Shown: positions 37,043-46,407 of the stretch, in pieces
Position numbering within the stretch: the stretch's first letter is position 1
Layout: each line of letters starts with the position of its first letter
From: Bacillota bacterium
GTDB lineage: Bacteria; Bacillota; Clostridia; Lachnospirales; Lachnospiraceae
Length of the DNA: 64,000 nucleotides
NCBI GenBank assembly: GCA_023409535.1
Contig: JAEYGZ010000038.1
Span: 124,001 to 188,000, forward strand
Direction: 5' to 3'
Position numbers and translations under genes: made by a program
The notes under the pieces: generated by a model
The model's input: only the letters and a program-made list of their open reading frames with translations
The model's database searches: none
Told to the model about the DNA's origin: nothing

Positions 37043-37864
37043 TTACTTTTGGCAGTTTTCGCAGAAATAAATACTTCCGCCCAAAAATGACTCTTTTTTA
37101 ATCAATGTATTGCATATGGGGCAGGGCTTATTTACGGTATTCTTGCTCAGGATGGTCTTATAACCGCCCCGGTTTCCGTAGAAATCATATTCGGTATCCC
37201 TTCCTCCTCTTTGCCTCATATCCGCAAGAACACCTTTTGCCGCCTCAAACAATGCTTTTAGCTCCGTGTCGCTCAGGGCAGACATCTTCCGCTTAGGATG
37301 GATCTTCGCAGTAAAGAGGATATCCTGGGCCACACCGTTGCCTAGCCCGGGAATCCGCTGGTCCGTTGTTAGAAAGGCTTTTGCGGAAAGAGAGGTGAGC
37401 TTCTCCTTTTGAAGCATAGCTTTATAAAATGCTTCATGAAAGCCCTCCTCCAGGGGAGAGGGAATATCATTGATAATATGCTGCCGGGGTACCCCGTCCG
37501 TATCCCCCTCTCTGAAGCAGAACATACTTCCCCACATCTGTACGGTGCAGGTAATGGAGGTATCATCCTCAAATCCGATATAGAGCTGATGCTTCTCCGG
37601 CAGTTTTTCACCTTTTTTATGAAATCTGACGGGAGTAGTGAGGATCAGAAGCATATCCTCCGCTCTTAACCGGACACTTCCGCTGTAAATATCAGCACCT
37701 GTAATTGTTTTACCGGCAAGCTTCCCGTTATATTCGGCCGGATTGCCGGTATACAAAGCAAAGGCATGAGGGCTGTGGTCCGCCTCCGCCAGCTTTATTT
37801 TCTTGCCCTTCAGTTCCCTGTTCATATCCTCCGCAAGAACATATACCTCAGGTAATTCAATCAT
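37043..37864 (-). CDS. Fpg/Nei-family DNA glycosylase-like protein lacking the catalytic proline
   Basis: A 273-residue Fpg/Nei-fold protein with an H2TH region (TTDQRIPGLGNGVAQDIL), the lysine-containing N-terminal beta region, and a C-terminal zinc finger (CPIC...CENC). In active enzymes Met is removed to expose Pro at position 2 as the nucleophile (MPELPE). Here the sequence is MIELPE, so Ile replaces Pro while E3 is kept. It may bind damaged DNA without lyase activity or use another nucleophile. Start by ATG 37864 with SD AGGAGG. Confidence 0.85.
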   Translation of the reverse strand: MIELPEVYVLAEDMNRELKGKKIKLAEADHSPHAFALYTGNPAEYNGKLAGKTITGADIYSGSVRLRAEDMLLILTTPVRFHKKGEKLPEKHQLYIGFEDDTSITCTVQMWGSMFCFREGDTDGVPRQHIINDIPSPLEEGFHEAFYKAMLQKEKLTSLSAKAFLTTDQRIPGLGNGVAQDILFTAKIHPKRKMSALSDTELKALFEAAKGVLADMRQRGGRDTEYDFYGNRGGYKTILSKNTVNKPCPICNTLIKKESFLGGSIYFCENCQK

Positions 37865-37942
37865 TTTTGTAACTCCTCCTTATTATGAAATTACCTTGAG
37901 TATAATAAATCAAGTATGACAGCTGCCTGTCATACTTGATAC

Positions 37943-38856
37943 TTACTCATCCTCTTTATAAATATTATTTATTTCAACCGCTGTTTGCCTTATCCGCTTT
38001 CTTAAACACAGGGGTTCTATTACCTCAACCTGACTCCCAAAGCCGAGAAGCAATTCGAACAGCCAGATATCCTCCGGCATCGCAAACCTTACCTCCGTGG
38101 TACCGTCTTCAAAGAATTGTATTTGCTCTTCGTTAAACGAGTCCACTACCTTCAGCCTTGCCTCCGGCTTGAACTTCAAAACAATGTCAAGCACTGCTTT
38201 ATCCCTATACCATTCCTCAGAGTAATCCAAGGTCTCCAAGGGAGGTGCCTCCCGGGTAAATGCGTCTTTCGTGATATTTACCTTGCGCATCCGCTTAACC
38301 TTGAATAACCTGTAATCCTCCCTGATACGGCAGTATCCCTGCAGATACCACGAGAAATCCTTCAGCAGCAGGGACAAGGGCTCCGCTATACGGTGGGTAT
38401 ACTCCCCTTTAGAATTAATATAATCAAAAGAGATCAGCTTCTTCTCACTGATTGCCTTATTCAGAGCCTTCAGCTTTTCCTTATCCTTATTATTACTGTT
38501 CCAGTTACTATAATCGATATTAATCGGGATTACATTCTCAGAACCCTGAGTACTATCTCTGTATGGCCTCATGGTCTCCAGCTTCTCCAGGGTGAGGGAG
38601 ATTTTTCTGTTGTTAACCGTATTATTCAGATTTCTCAGGGCTGTGATTAAGGAATTGATCTCATAGTCATCCAAAAAGCGAAGCCGCCTTCGGCACCCAT
38701 ATAGGATACAATGGGAATACCCGCCTGGTTAATCGCATCGATATCCCGGTAAATGGTTCTCTGCGATACTTCAAAATATTCGGCAAGCTCCTTTGCATTA
38801 ATCTGCTTTCTGTTAAGCAGCAGCATGATTATGGCAAGAAGTCTCTCCATTTTCAT
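37943..38856 (-). pseudogene. YafY/WYL-type regulator split by a frameshift
   Basis: The 5' frame (38856 to about 38660) encodes an HTH_11 domain (AKELAEYFEVSQRTIYRDIDAI). The 3' frame (to 37943) encodes the rest with a WYL domain (WYLQGYCRIREDYRLFKVKRM). They meet at GCTTTTTGG near 38674: one more T in the T5 run would give GGFAFLDDYE and restore one 304-residue protein. Such proteins sense ligands through the WYL domain. A real mutation, slippage or a sequence error are all possible. The start ATG at 38856 follows AGGGGTG. Confidence 0.8.
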
Positions 38857-38970
38857 ATAATCACCCCTTAGACAGTTTCTCACAAAACTGATTATACCAT
38901 TTTGATCTATTCCTGTCTAATGCATGGTTATGCCTATTCTAACCAGAATGGAAGCAAAAATTAAGACAGA

Positions 38971-38996
38971 AAAAAAGACTGCTTCCAGTCTTCTTT
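38971..38996 (-). terminator. VOC gene terminator
   Basis: AGACTG/CAGTCT hairpin with a 4-nt loop and T-runs on both sides, 40 bp after the VOC stop. Confidence 0.75.
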
Positions 38997-39035
38997 TCTC
39001 AGATCACTCTCAATATTTACTGAAATGCTTATCGC

Positions 39036-39413
39036 TTAAACTGCAATCCACCAGAACACGCCGAATTTATCCACAACATCAGCACAATAAGGATTCCAAT
39101 CACACGGCCCCAGGGGATGAATCACTGTTCCTCCGTCGCTCAATCGTTCAAAGGCATGCCGGACAAGCTCCTCACTGCCCATTTCATACACGTTAAAAGC
39201 AGTTGTTTGCCAGGCTTCTCCTTTTGTACGCTCGCAGTCATCAGGTGCTTCGCTTACTGCCATAAACAGCCTGTCGTTAACCATCAGCTCACAATGTGCA
39301 TAAGTATTTTCCGGTGTTTTAATATTCAAACCGATTTTTGCCCCAAAGGCATCACAATACCGTTCGGCAGCCTCAAAGCTGCCTTTTACATATACCTGCG
39401 CTCCTATTTTCAT
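39036..39413 (-). CDS. VOC-family (PhnB-like) protein
   Basis: A 125-residue glyoxalase/bleomycin-resistance fold protein: GAQVYVKGSFEAAERYCDAF at the start and WNPYCADVVDKFGVFWWI at the end, typical of PhnB-like members of unknown function. The ATG at 39413 has SD GAGGAGG. A related 3' remnant is found at 55187. Confidence 0.82.
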   Translation of the reverse strand: MKIGAQVYVKGSFEAAERYCDAFGAKIGLNIKTPENTYAHCELMVNDRLFMAVSEAPDDCERTKGEAWQTTAFNVYEMGSEELVRHAFERLSDGGTVIHPLGPCDWNPYCADVVDKFGVFWWIAV

Positions 39414-39556
39414 CGCCAAACCTCCTCTTATCTTTAGACCTGTTCCAATTCAGGTTAAATTTGCGTACAACCTTTAAGATGTGAGAATAATTTTTCAACC
39501 TGCACACGATCCATTATACCGTGGATTACTATGCTTGTATTGAAAAAAAGCGACAT

Positions 39557-40399
39557 TTATATTTTCCGCCAGGCAATATTCAGGGCTTCCCTCGGCGTCA
39601 TCGTATGGTATTTTCTAAAATCATTTAACAAATGTGACTGATCGGCATAATGATACTTGTCAACAGTATCCTGTATGGTTCTGATTTTATCAAAAGCAAT
39701 GTCCCTCCACAGATTTTGATATCGGACCAAATTATTAATTTTCTTTATGCCCATACCCAAATACTCCTTAAACACACGTTCCAGCTGCCTTTGACAAATA
39801 ACGGTATAATCACAGGTATCCTTTACCGAGGTGGCTCCTCTTGCATGCAGAATATGAGATAGTGCATTCATCACATATGGATTGTGATGATTTTGCTGAA
39901 GCTTTTCTTTCAAAAACTGTTCCGTCAGCTTTACCCGCTCCTGTAAATTCACCACATTCAGCAGCATTTTTTCAAAATAGCCATGCCACCCCGAGAAACA
40001 GACTTCCAAATTAACATACGCATCATAACTTTTTTCAATACTGTCACTGATAAAATATTGTGCACCCCAGAAATAAAACTGTATTGCAAAACGCGACATA
40101 TTCGGCTGATTTTTTATAGACCATGCATAGCTGGGACGGTCGGATATGCCGCAGAAGCCACTGTACACTATACCATTTGCATGGTCTATTGTAAAAATAA
40201 TATCCACACAGGCGTCAGGTATGATTAACGATGGCTCAAACTCCTGCCTTGACAATTCCGTTGTCAGTCCCTCAGAACCCCAGTAAGTTGAAATATAAGG
40301 GCTCAGCAGTCCGCAGGGGGGTCTGTATGACATTACACTCGATGTCTTTTCGGATAAATAAGCCCCTGTAGGCTTTAATAACAAATGTAAGTCTTCCAT
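39557..40399 (-). CDS. AraC-family transcriptional regulator
   Basis: A 280-residue protein. The C-terminal AraC HTH spans about 180-275 (YTVICQRQLERVFKEYLGM and ADQSHLLNDFRKYHTMTPREAL). The N-terminal sensory half resembles the DUF6597 domain (SYRPPCGLLSPYISTYW). No target gene is adjacent on the same strand, so its role is unknown. Confidence 0.85.
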   Translation of the reverse strand: MEDLHLLLKPTGAYLSEKTSSVMSYRPPCGLLSPYISTYWGSEGLTTELSRQEFEPSLIIPDACVDIIFTIDHANGIVYSGFCGISDRPSYAWSIKNQPNMSRFAIQFYFWGAQYFISDSIEKSYDAYVNLEVCFSGWHGYFEKMLLNVVNLQERVKLTEQFLKEKLQQNHHNPYVMNALSHILHARGATSVKDTCDYTVICQRQLERVFKEYLGMGIKKINNLVRYQNLWRDIAFDKIRTIQDTVDKYHYADQSHLLNDFRKYHTMTPREALNIAWRKI

Positions 40400-40446
40400 G
40401 TCCTATTCCTCACGATCTGTTTTCTTTACTAAATTCCACCGGCCCT

Positions 40447-41616
40447 CTATTGCAGCTCAATAATTTTTCTTTCAATCCCTTTTTCCTGCTTTTTCCCTTT
40501 ATTCTGATCAATTCTCTGTCTGTATTCCGCAAAATCTATCCTGTACATCTGGAAAAACATGTTATTTACACAGCTATAATATAACACATAGCCGGTACCG
40601 TCTTCCATCTCAAACAAATAATTCACCAATCCATATTCCAGACAATCCTCCGAATTATAGTTATATTCACAGGTTGCCCGGGCAATTGGCAAATCTGTTC
40701 CCTTCCACCTTGTCAATAGCTCCAGGGCATCTTCATATCTGGCAGTGAACTTCGCCTGATCAACTTTTATACCTTCCCCAACATAGCTGCTTTGCTTCGA
40801 AATGAAAATTTCTGTTGCCGTTTCCGCATCAGCATCAAGGAATACCGTATAATCTGACATGGTTTCATTATCAGTCACGGTAACGGCATAAATATTTCCT
40901 CTTACTCCGGAATTGTCATACGCTATCGAAAGCTCTAATTCCTCACAATCTATTCCATAGACATTCTCAATATCTGCTTTCGCCATTTCAATTGCTTTTT
41001 GTTCATCCATTCCGCCCTTTTCAATAAATTCCTTTGGGCTGACCGTCACAATATCTTCTTCCTTTACCTTTTCCCTCAGACTATAATCTCTGCTATAATA
41101 AAAATCTATCATTTCCAGTATTTCTTCCTCTGTTAATTCCCTTGACGGCAATACAAACAAGCTCGTATCTTCCACAAAATAAAATTCCTGGCTGCCGTCA
41201 GCCTCCGACTGTGTTTTAACAACAGGCAGCTTTTGAGCCGGAAATATTCCGCTTTCATACTTTGCCCTCAATTCTTTTATGCTCTCGTTTTCCTTGTCTG
41301 TAAATTCCCTTGAATAACTGTCTGCATTTGCAGGAGAACTCTGTATGCCTTCATAATAGCTGTCCTTCTCCTCTTCAGAAAGACTTTCCATCCTTTGTCT
41401 GACATAGTCTATTGCCGCATATACAGTAATTGATGTCATCAATATGAATGCAACTGTGATAGCTGCCGCAAACCGAAACTGCATATACCATTTTGTATTC
41501 CCTTTTTCCGGAAGTCCGTGAAGCGTCTCCTCAATTCTTTTCCGGCATTGCTCCGGTATATTGATATCATGATCCAATAATTTGACTCTTATTTCACTGT
41601 CAATACTCTGATTCAT
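40447..41616 (-). CDS. Membrane-anchored anti-sigma-type protein
   Basis: About 389 residues: a cytoplasmic N-terminal ~45 residues, one membrane helix (FAAAITVAFILMTSITVYAA), and a large extracellular part with acidic stretches but no domain I recognise. It follows an ECF sigma gene by about 20 nt, the usual position for an anti-sigma factor. An alternative ATG at 41628 sits too close to the SD. The extracellular domain differs from those of the other two pairs at 46.4 and 48.9 kb. Confidence 0.65.
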   Translation of the reverse strand: MNQSIDSEIRVKLLDHDINIPEQCRKRIEETLHGLPEKGNTKWYMQFRFAAAITVAFILMTSITVYAAIDYVRQRMESLSEEEKDSYYEGIQSSPANADSYSREFTDKENESIKELRAKYESGIFPAQKLPVVKTQSEADGSQEFYFVEDTSLFVLPSRELTEEEILEMIDFYYSRDYSLREKVKEEDIVTVSPKEFIEKGGMDEQKAIEMAKADIENVYGIDCEELELSIAYDNSGVRGNIYAVTVTDNETMSDYTVFLDADAETATEIFISKQSSYVGEGIKVDQAKFTARYEDALELLTRWKGTDLPIARATCEYNYNSEDCLEYGLVNYLFEMEDGTGYVLYYSCVNNMFFQMYRIDFAEYRQRIDQNKGKKQEKGIERKIIELQ

Positions 41617-41637
41617 AATAAGATCCATCCTTTCTTT

Positions 41638-42099
41638 TTATAAGCTTAATAGTTCTTTTAAGCTCTCTCTTGCCCTGCTAAGTCTTGATTTCACAGTCCC
41701 TTCCGGAACTTTTAATATTCTGGCAATTTCCCTGGTAGAGAAGCCGTCATAATAATATAAAATGACGATCTGCCGATGCTGCTCTCCTAATTCCATAACA
41801 CTGTCCCATACATCATTCCGATTTTCTTCCGCTTCCTCTATAAAAACAGCCACATCATTAACCAGCTGCAGCCTGCTGTTTTTTGACAGCATATTTTTTG
41901 CTTCATTTGCTATAATCGTCATGATCCAGGGCTTAAACTTATCCTGATCTCTGAGACTTGCAAGATGTTCATACGCCTTCATAATGGCAGCACTTAATGC
42001 ATCTTCCGCATCCTGTTTATTTCTCACTATTCCAAGTGCAAATCGATACATACTCTGCTGATAGGTAAGCACTAAATCGGCAAATTCTTCTTTCTTCAC
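41638..42099 (-). CDS. ECF-family RNA polymerase sigma factor
   Basis: A 153-residue sigma-70 family protein with region 2 (YRFALGIVRNKQDAEDALSAA) and region 4 (LGEQHRQIVILYYYDGFSTREIARILKVPEGTVKSRLSRA). The start is GTG at 42099 with GGAG nine bases upstream. Paired with the downstream membrane protein, it probably responds to an envelope signal. Confidence 0.9.
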   Translation of the reverse strand: MKKEEFADLVLTYQQSMYRFALGIVRNKQDAEDALSAAIMKAYEHLASLRDQDKFKPWIMTIIANEAKNMLSKNSRLQLVNDVAVFIEEAEENRNDVWDSVMELGEQHRQIVILYYYDGFSTREIARILKVPEGTVKSRLSRARESLKELLSL

Positions 42100-42200
42100 G
42101 TATCTGTTTCTCCTTCCGGAAACTTCTCTTGAACTGTATTCTATAAATAAGACAATCTGCTAAGCCTTTTGGTTCCCTGCGCACTAAAAAATTTTATAAA

Positions 42201-42290
42201 AATGAACAACAAAAAATGATTATCCTGCCTCCTTTATCGGACACTTCTGTCTGGCAAAAGAGGGTACTAAAAGTGTGCAGGATAATCATT
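42201..42290. repeat. Remnant of a holin-like toxin gene 3' end with terminator
   Basis: ATGAACAACAAAAAATGATT followed by ATCCTGC matches the last codons and terminator of the two toxin genes at 52.7 and 56.7 kb. The hairpin TGATTATCCTGC (42217-42228) with GCAGGATAATCA (42277-42288), extended by ACACTT/AAGTGT, has T-runs both ways. It now serves as terminator for the gene at 42337. The toxin body is absent. Confidence 0.6.
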
Positions 42291-42336
42291 TCTTAACTGT
42301 TTCTACCGGGGTACAAAATCAGTTCATGATATAAAA

Positions 42337-44022
42337 TTAATTAAAGGTTACTGTTAAAACTCCATTCTTATATTCTTGCTGCGCAAGATTTACAAAGTTA
42401 TAAAACATTACGTAGGAGGAACAATCCGTCTGAACTTTACTGCTTTTAATTTTAAAGGTATATGTCTTATGCTTATATTCACCGCATACATAGGATGCAT
42501 AGACGACCGCCCTGCGTAAATCCTGTGTTGTCTTTATATTATTTGGATCAATACTCTTCCAGCTGGTACTGAAATACTCCTGAACATAATCAAAAGCTTC
42601 CCAATAATGTGTCCCCATAAAATAATCGGCTGATTTTAATAAATATTTATGTGAAATATTATTTTTATTGGTAGTAGCCTTAAGGTCATTCGCTAAATCA
42701 ATATGATATGGCTTCGAATCAATATATACTCTATTCCAGATCGCATCCTCGGGCCAGATATATTTTCCCTCTATAATTTGGCAGGGAATGAAAAGTCGCC
42801 GTAAGCACTCCTGGAACAGTATTGCCAGCGCTTCTTCATTTGCCTTTTTCGATTTTAAGGCCTGTACTGCATTCTCTATAATCCAAACTCCATCATCATA
42901 TTCCCGGTATGTTTCATGATCATAATAAAGTGCATCACTTTTATACTGGATGGTTTTAATAATGGCATCATGAATGGCTGTGACCTTCTCTTTGTCTGTT
43001 TTACACCCTTTGATTGCTTTTTCAACAAAGTCATAAATTGTGTCCTTTGTTAAGCTCTGTTCTTTCTTCGTTGGCTTTCTTCCATAATAAAGCGTCTTTG
43101 TTTCCTTATCATAGGTTAATTGATTGTCCCTCCAATCATCCTCACTCATAAAATCTAAAATTTCAGATAACTGTACATAATCCTCATACCCAATCGGATA
43201 TCTCTCTAAAAGCTCATATGCGGACGTTCGGTAACGGCTTCCTATCTTGCCTATCTTAGTTCCGCTCTTTGTATCGGTCTTAAAACTATAGTTACGATAC
43301 GTATAGCTGTCGTCCAGTGTAAAGTAACCGTCACTAATCTGATCAAGGTTATTAACAATGGGACTGTCTGCATAGTCACGTTTGATATATAATTCCCCGC
43401 CGTCTTCTAATACATACGGGATTCTATATCCTTGAAAATAAACAGTTACCGGTGAAAGCTCAGCTACCAGATCCCGTTCCGTATAAGGGACACCATATGC
43501 CATACATATACTTTGCTTTACTTCTTCACTCCAAAACGAATAGGCAACCTCATACGTTATTTTTTTCTCTTTATATTGGATTCTTGTTACATCTTCTATA
43601 GTATCATCTTTCTCCGTTGCTGCTTCGTATACCATATAATCCAATTCGTCATTCGTATAACTGCCCTCAAACGTAAAGGAACCACCTTTAGAAGCCGCTT
43701 TTTTATTTTTATATTCCACGGTATATTCTACTTTTACGTCGTAATTTATAGCTCTCAGATCAATCACGACAATATCAGAAACTTTGCAATTCTGAGCGAT
43801 AGCGATCTGTTCCTGCAATAACGTATCCCGATAAAGACCATTATCCGTATTATTATACTCTATTGTTACGGTTGCATTATGCCTTTGAGGCTCTGTTTCT
43901 GCATTAGTTTCTGTATTTACTTCTACTTCTGTATCTGCCTGTACCTTTGGGTCCGGATAAAAAATACTTAATATAAGGATTAAGCCTGCAATCATAAATT
44001 TCATACTATTTTTCATGTTCAT
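42337..44022 (-). CDS. Secreted degenerate transglutaminase-like protein
   Basis: A 561-residue protein with a signal peptide (about 1-30). The C-terminal third resembles a transglutaminase-like fold: a helix before the nucleophile site (KEKVTAIHDAIIKTIQYKS), then ANEEALAIL where active members have C-x-G-Y-A, and IWNRVYIDSKPYHIDLAND where they have H-A-W-N and D. The nucleophile Cys and the His are missing and only the Asp position is kept, so it is probably non-catalytic. It is located between two ECF modules. Confidence 0.6.
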   Translation of the reverse strand: MNMKNSMKFMIAGLILILSIFYPDPKVQADTEVEVNTETNAETEPQRHNATVTIEYNNTDNGLYRDTLLQEQIAIAQNCKVSDIVVIDLRAINYDVKVEYTVEYKNKKAASKGGSFTFEGSYTNDELDYMVYEAATEKDDTIEDVTRIQYKEKKITYEVAYSFWSEEVKQSICMAYGVPYTERDLVAELSPVTVYFQGYRIPYVLEDGGELYIKRDYADSPIVNNLDQISDGYFTLDDSYTYRNYSFKTDTKSGTKIGKIGSRYRTSAYELLERYPIGYEDYVQLSEILDFMSEDDWRDNQLTYDKETKTLYYGRKPTKKEQSLTKDTIYDFVEKAIKGCKTDKEKVTAIHDAIIKTIQYKSDALYYDHETYREYDDGVWIIENAVQALKSKKANEEALAILFQECLRRLFIPCQIIEGKYIWPEDAIWNRVYIDSKPYHIDLANDLKATTNKNNISHKYLLKSADYFMGTHYWEAFDYVQEYFSTSWKSIDPNNIKTTQDLRRAVVYASYVCGEYKHKTYTFKIKSSKVQTDCSSYVMFYNFVNLAQQEYKNGVLTVTFN

Positions 44023-44302
44023 CTTCCGTCCTTTTACTTTTTATAATCGTTGGTTATATATTGATTTCTAAATTCAATAAGCGAAGCATTCTCTTAAATA
44101 TTACTCTGCTTTTTTTCTTCTTAATATTAATGTACTTGTATCACCGCTTCCTTTCCCGCTATATTTTTAGTAATTTATGTTATTTATTAACATATTATTT
44201 TTATTTAAATATAAAGTCAAGACTTTATTACTTGAAATGTTTATCGGAATTACTTAAGGACGACAGTCTCAATTTTCATTCCATTTTTAACCTTTCCAGC
44301 TC

Positions 44303-44330
44303 TTGACACTCCCTTATTTCATGATATACT
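44303..44330 (+). promoter_or_regulatory. Promoter of the transglutaminase gene
   Basis: TTGACA (44303-44308), 16 bp, TATACT (44325-44330). The sequence CTCTTGACA...TATACTAGAG is shared with the promoter of the queT leader at 59994. The remainder of the 395-bp gap 44023-44417 is AT-rich with no convincing gene. Confidence 0.7.
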
Positions 44331-44417
44331 AGAGATCAAAATGGGCAAATTTATCGAAAGATACATCAGTTTTTTATTATTTGGATTCTAAATACAGCGT
44401 TAGAAGGGAGTAATAAG

Positions 44418-46174
44418 ATGTCTTACAAAAGAGAAAAACTATTTGCAGTATTAGGTATTACCATCCTTGTTATGCTTTTTAACAGACCTGAAGCAAATGC
44501 CGAAACGGTATCACAGGTTGACGGCAAAACCGTTTATACAGTATACACAAGAGAGGAATTCCTGACGGAGGTATATACTACCTTCTCGGATGAATGCAGC
44601 AGTGTTCTGATCCGGATGACGGATGAAGCATTGGCAAAGGAAATGTGTTATGAGATGGCTCTGCGCCAAAAGCGGCCGGATTTATATGATATATATATAG
44701 ATACCTGGGCAGGAGATACTCCAGCTCCGGATTTTGATGACGCTATTGCAGCGCATCCAATGGAACGCCTCCAGGGAGATAAAGAGCTGCTTAGTACCCT
44801 GGGTGTCTATAATAAATACGGATTTGCTGAGGTTAATTCGTATGCGGCTAAACTTCCGAATTTCTGGCTGGAGAAAAAGCCGGACGGATGGTACTGGGAG
44901 TTCACCTACGACAAAACATCTTATTCTCCGACGGATTATGAAGCAATGATGAATAAAATAACTTCTGCTATGAAATCCCTGAATCTGGAGAATAAAAATG
45001 ATGTTCAGAGATTAAAAGCAGCCAGCGATTGGATTATGGCAAATGCCACTTATGATAATACCAATTATTATTATACCGATTATGATAATATCATTAATGG
45101 CACGTCTATTTGTCAGGGATATGCGGAAGCAACCGAACGGATTCTGCGGGCGATCGGTTATAAAGTGTATTTTGTAGGTTCGCAAACCATAGATCACGCC
45201 TGGGTTATTGTACTTCTGAATAACAAATGGTATATGATTGATAATACCTGGGGTGACGGCAGAAAAGACAGTAAGTATTTTTTATATGGAACAAAAACAG
45301 CCGCAGATACGATTCGAATGGGTGGAATAATAAGCCCGAGCGGAGGGTATTTCAGCTATGATTTGACACAGTTTGTGAATGATACTACCCCGCTGGCTGA
45401 TTCCTACTATTCCGGTGATTCAACTACCTATTGTCTTAATTCATGGCTTGCAGATATCACGGATGATAATGTGCGTGCCTCTGTAGGTATACCATCCAGA
45501 TAAAGGATGACCGGCTGACGAATGTTACCTCCAGCGATCCTTCCGTTGCCTCCATAGAGGGCGGTAAGATTATCTGTCATAAAGCGGGCCGGGCTAATAT
45601 TACAAGAACCGACGGCATCTATGTCAGTCATTATTTTGTGTTGGTCAGTGATAAAACAGCGTTATCTCTAAAACAAAGTGAGTTTACCCTGACTGCAGGG
45701 AAAAGCGCTCAGATTGTCCCTCAGGTGACAGGTGCTTCTGCCCTTGATGTTACCTATTCTTCTTCAGACAAATCCGTGGCGGACGTTAACTCAGAGGGGC
45801 TGATTACATCAAAGAAAAAAGGTGCGGCCACTATAACCGTCAAGCTTGGCACTGTTGAAAAAACGGTGGCGGTCACCGTAAAGGACGAATCTGCGCCGGT
45901 CATAAGCGGTTTAAAGAACAGCTACACCATAGCTAAGGGCAAGAGCCTAAAATTAAAATATACCATAAAGGATGCCGGAGACAGGAAGGTCGAGGTCTCC
46001 GGAGGAATAACAAACTATGAAGTCGCCGAGGGATTATCTATGGATGTGATGGTTGTTGATATCACCAAGGTGACAAATACCTATGCCACGCTCTATGGGG
46101 AGAATAAAGGAAAGACTACCATCACAGTAAAGATAGGGAACGTATCTAAAAAAGTGACAATAACCGTTAAATAA
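44418..46174 (+). pseudogene. Secreted transglutaminase with Big2 domains, frameshifted
   Basis: The first frame (44418-45503, 361 aa) has a signal peptide and a transglutaminase-like domain with an intact triad: C232 in ICQGYA, H260 in DHAW, D275 in IDNTW. It stops just after the domain. The next frame continues without a gap as Ig-like Big2 repeats (VTSSDPSVASIEGGK, then two more) to 46174. One extra base near 45488 (GTAGG to GTAAGG) would join them into a ~585-residue wall protein. Mutation or sequence error cannot be told apart. The ATG has SD GAAGGGAG. Confidence 0.75.
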
Positions 46175-46325
46175 TATAAAATCCCTGTGTATAAAAAGTT
46201 AATCCATAGAAACACAATAAGCCGTTTGATAGTCTCTATAAGCTCGAAAAATTGCTGCTTTACAGGCATTAAGACTGCCGAAGAGGAGTTTGCCTGATAA
46301 CCCCAAAGCAGATTTATATTATGAG

Positions 46326-46362
46326 TATGGGCAAGAACCATTAAAAAATGGTCTTGCCCATA
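46326..46362 (+). terminator. Terminator-like hairpin after the Big2 gene
   Basis: TATGGGCAAG...CTTGCCCATA with one bulged A and an A-rich loop; 16 paired bases. The T-run is weak. The rest of 46175-46407 shows no gene. Confidence 0.55.
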
Positions 46363-46407
46363 AATTGTGTTGATTGGGCAAACACCTTCAACCATTATCA
46401 TACACCG

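Noticed and set aside
44061..44306. 81-codon hydrophobic frame between divergent genes
   Set aside because: AT-rich sequence with Leu/Tyr/Phe-rich translation, no SD, and it overlaps no conserved feature.
46093..46401. 102-codon minus-strand frame after the Big2 gene
   Set aside because: It partly overlaps the Big2 coding end and a terminator hairpin; no recognised family.
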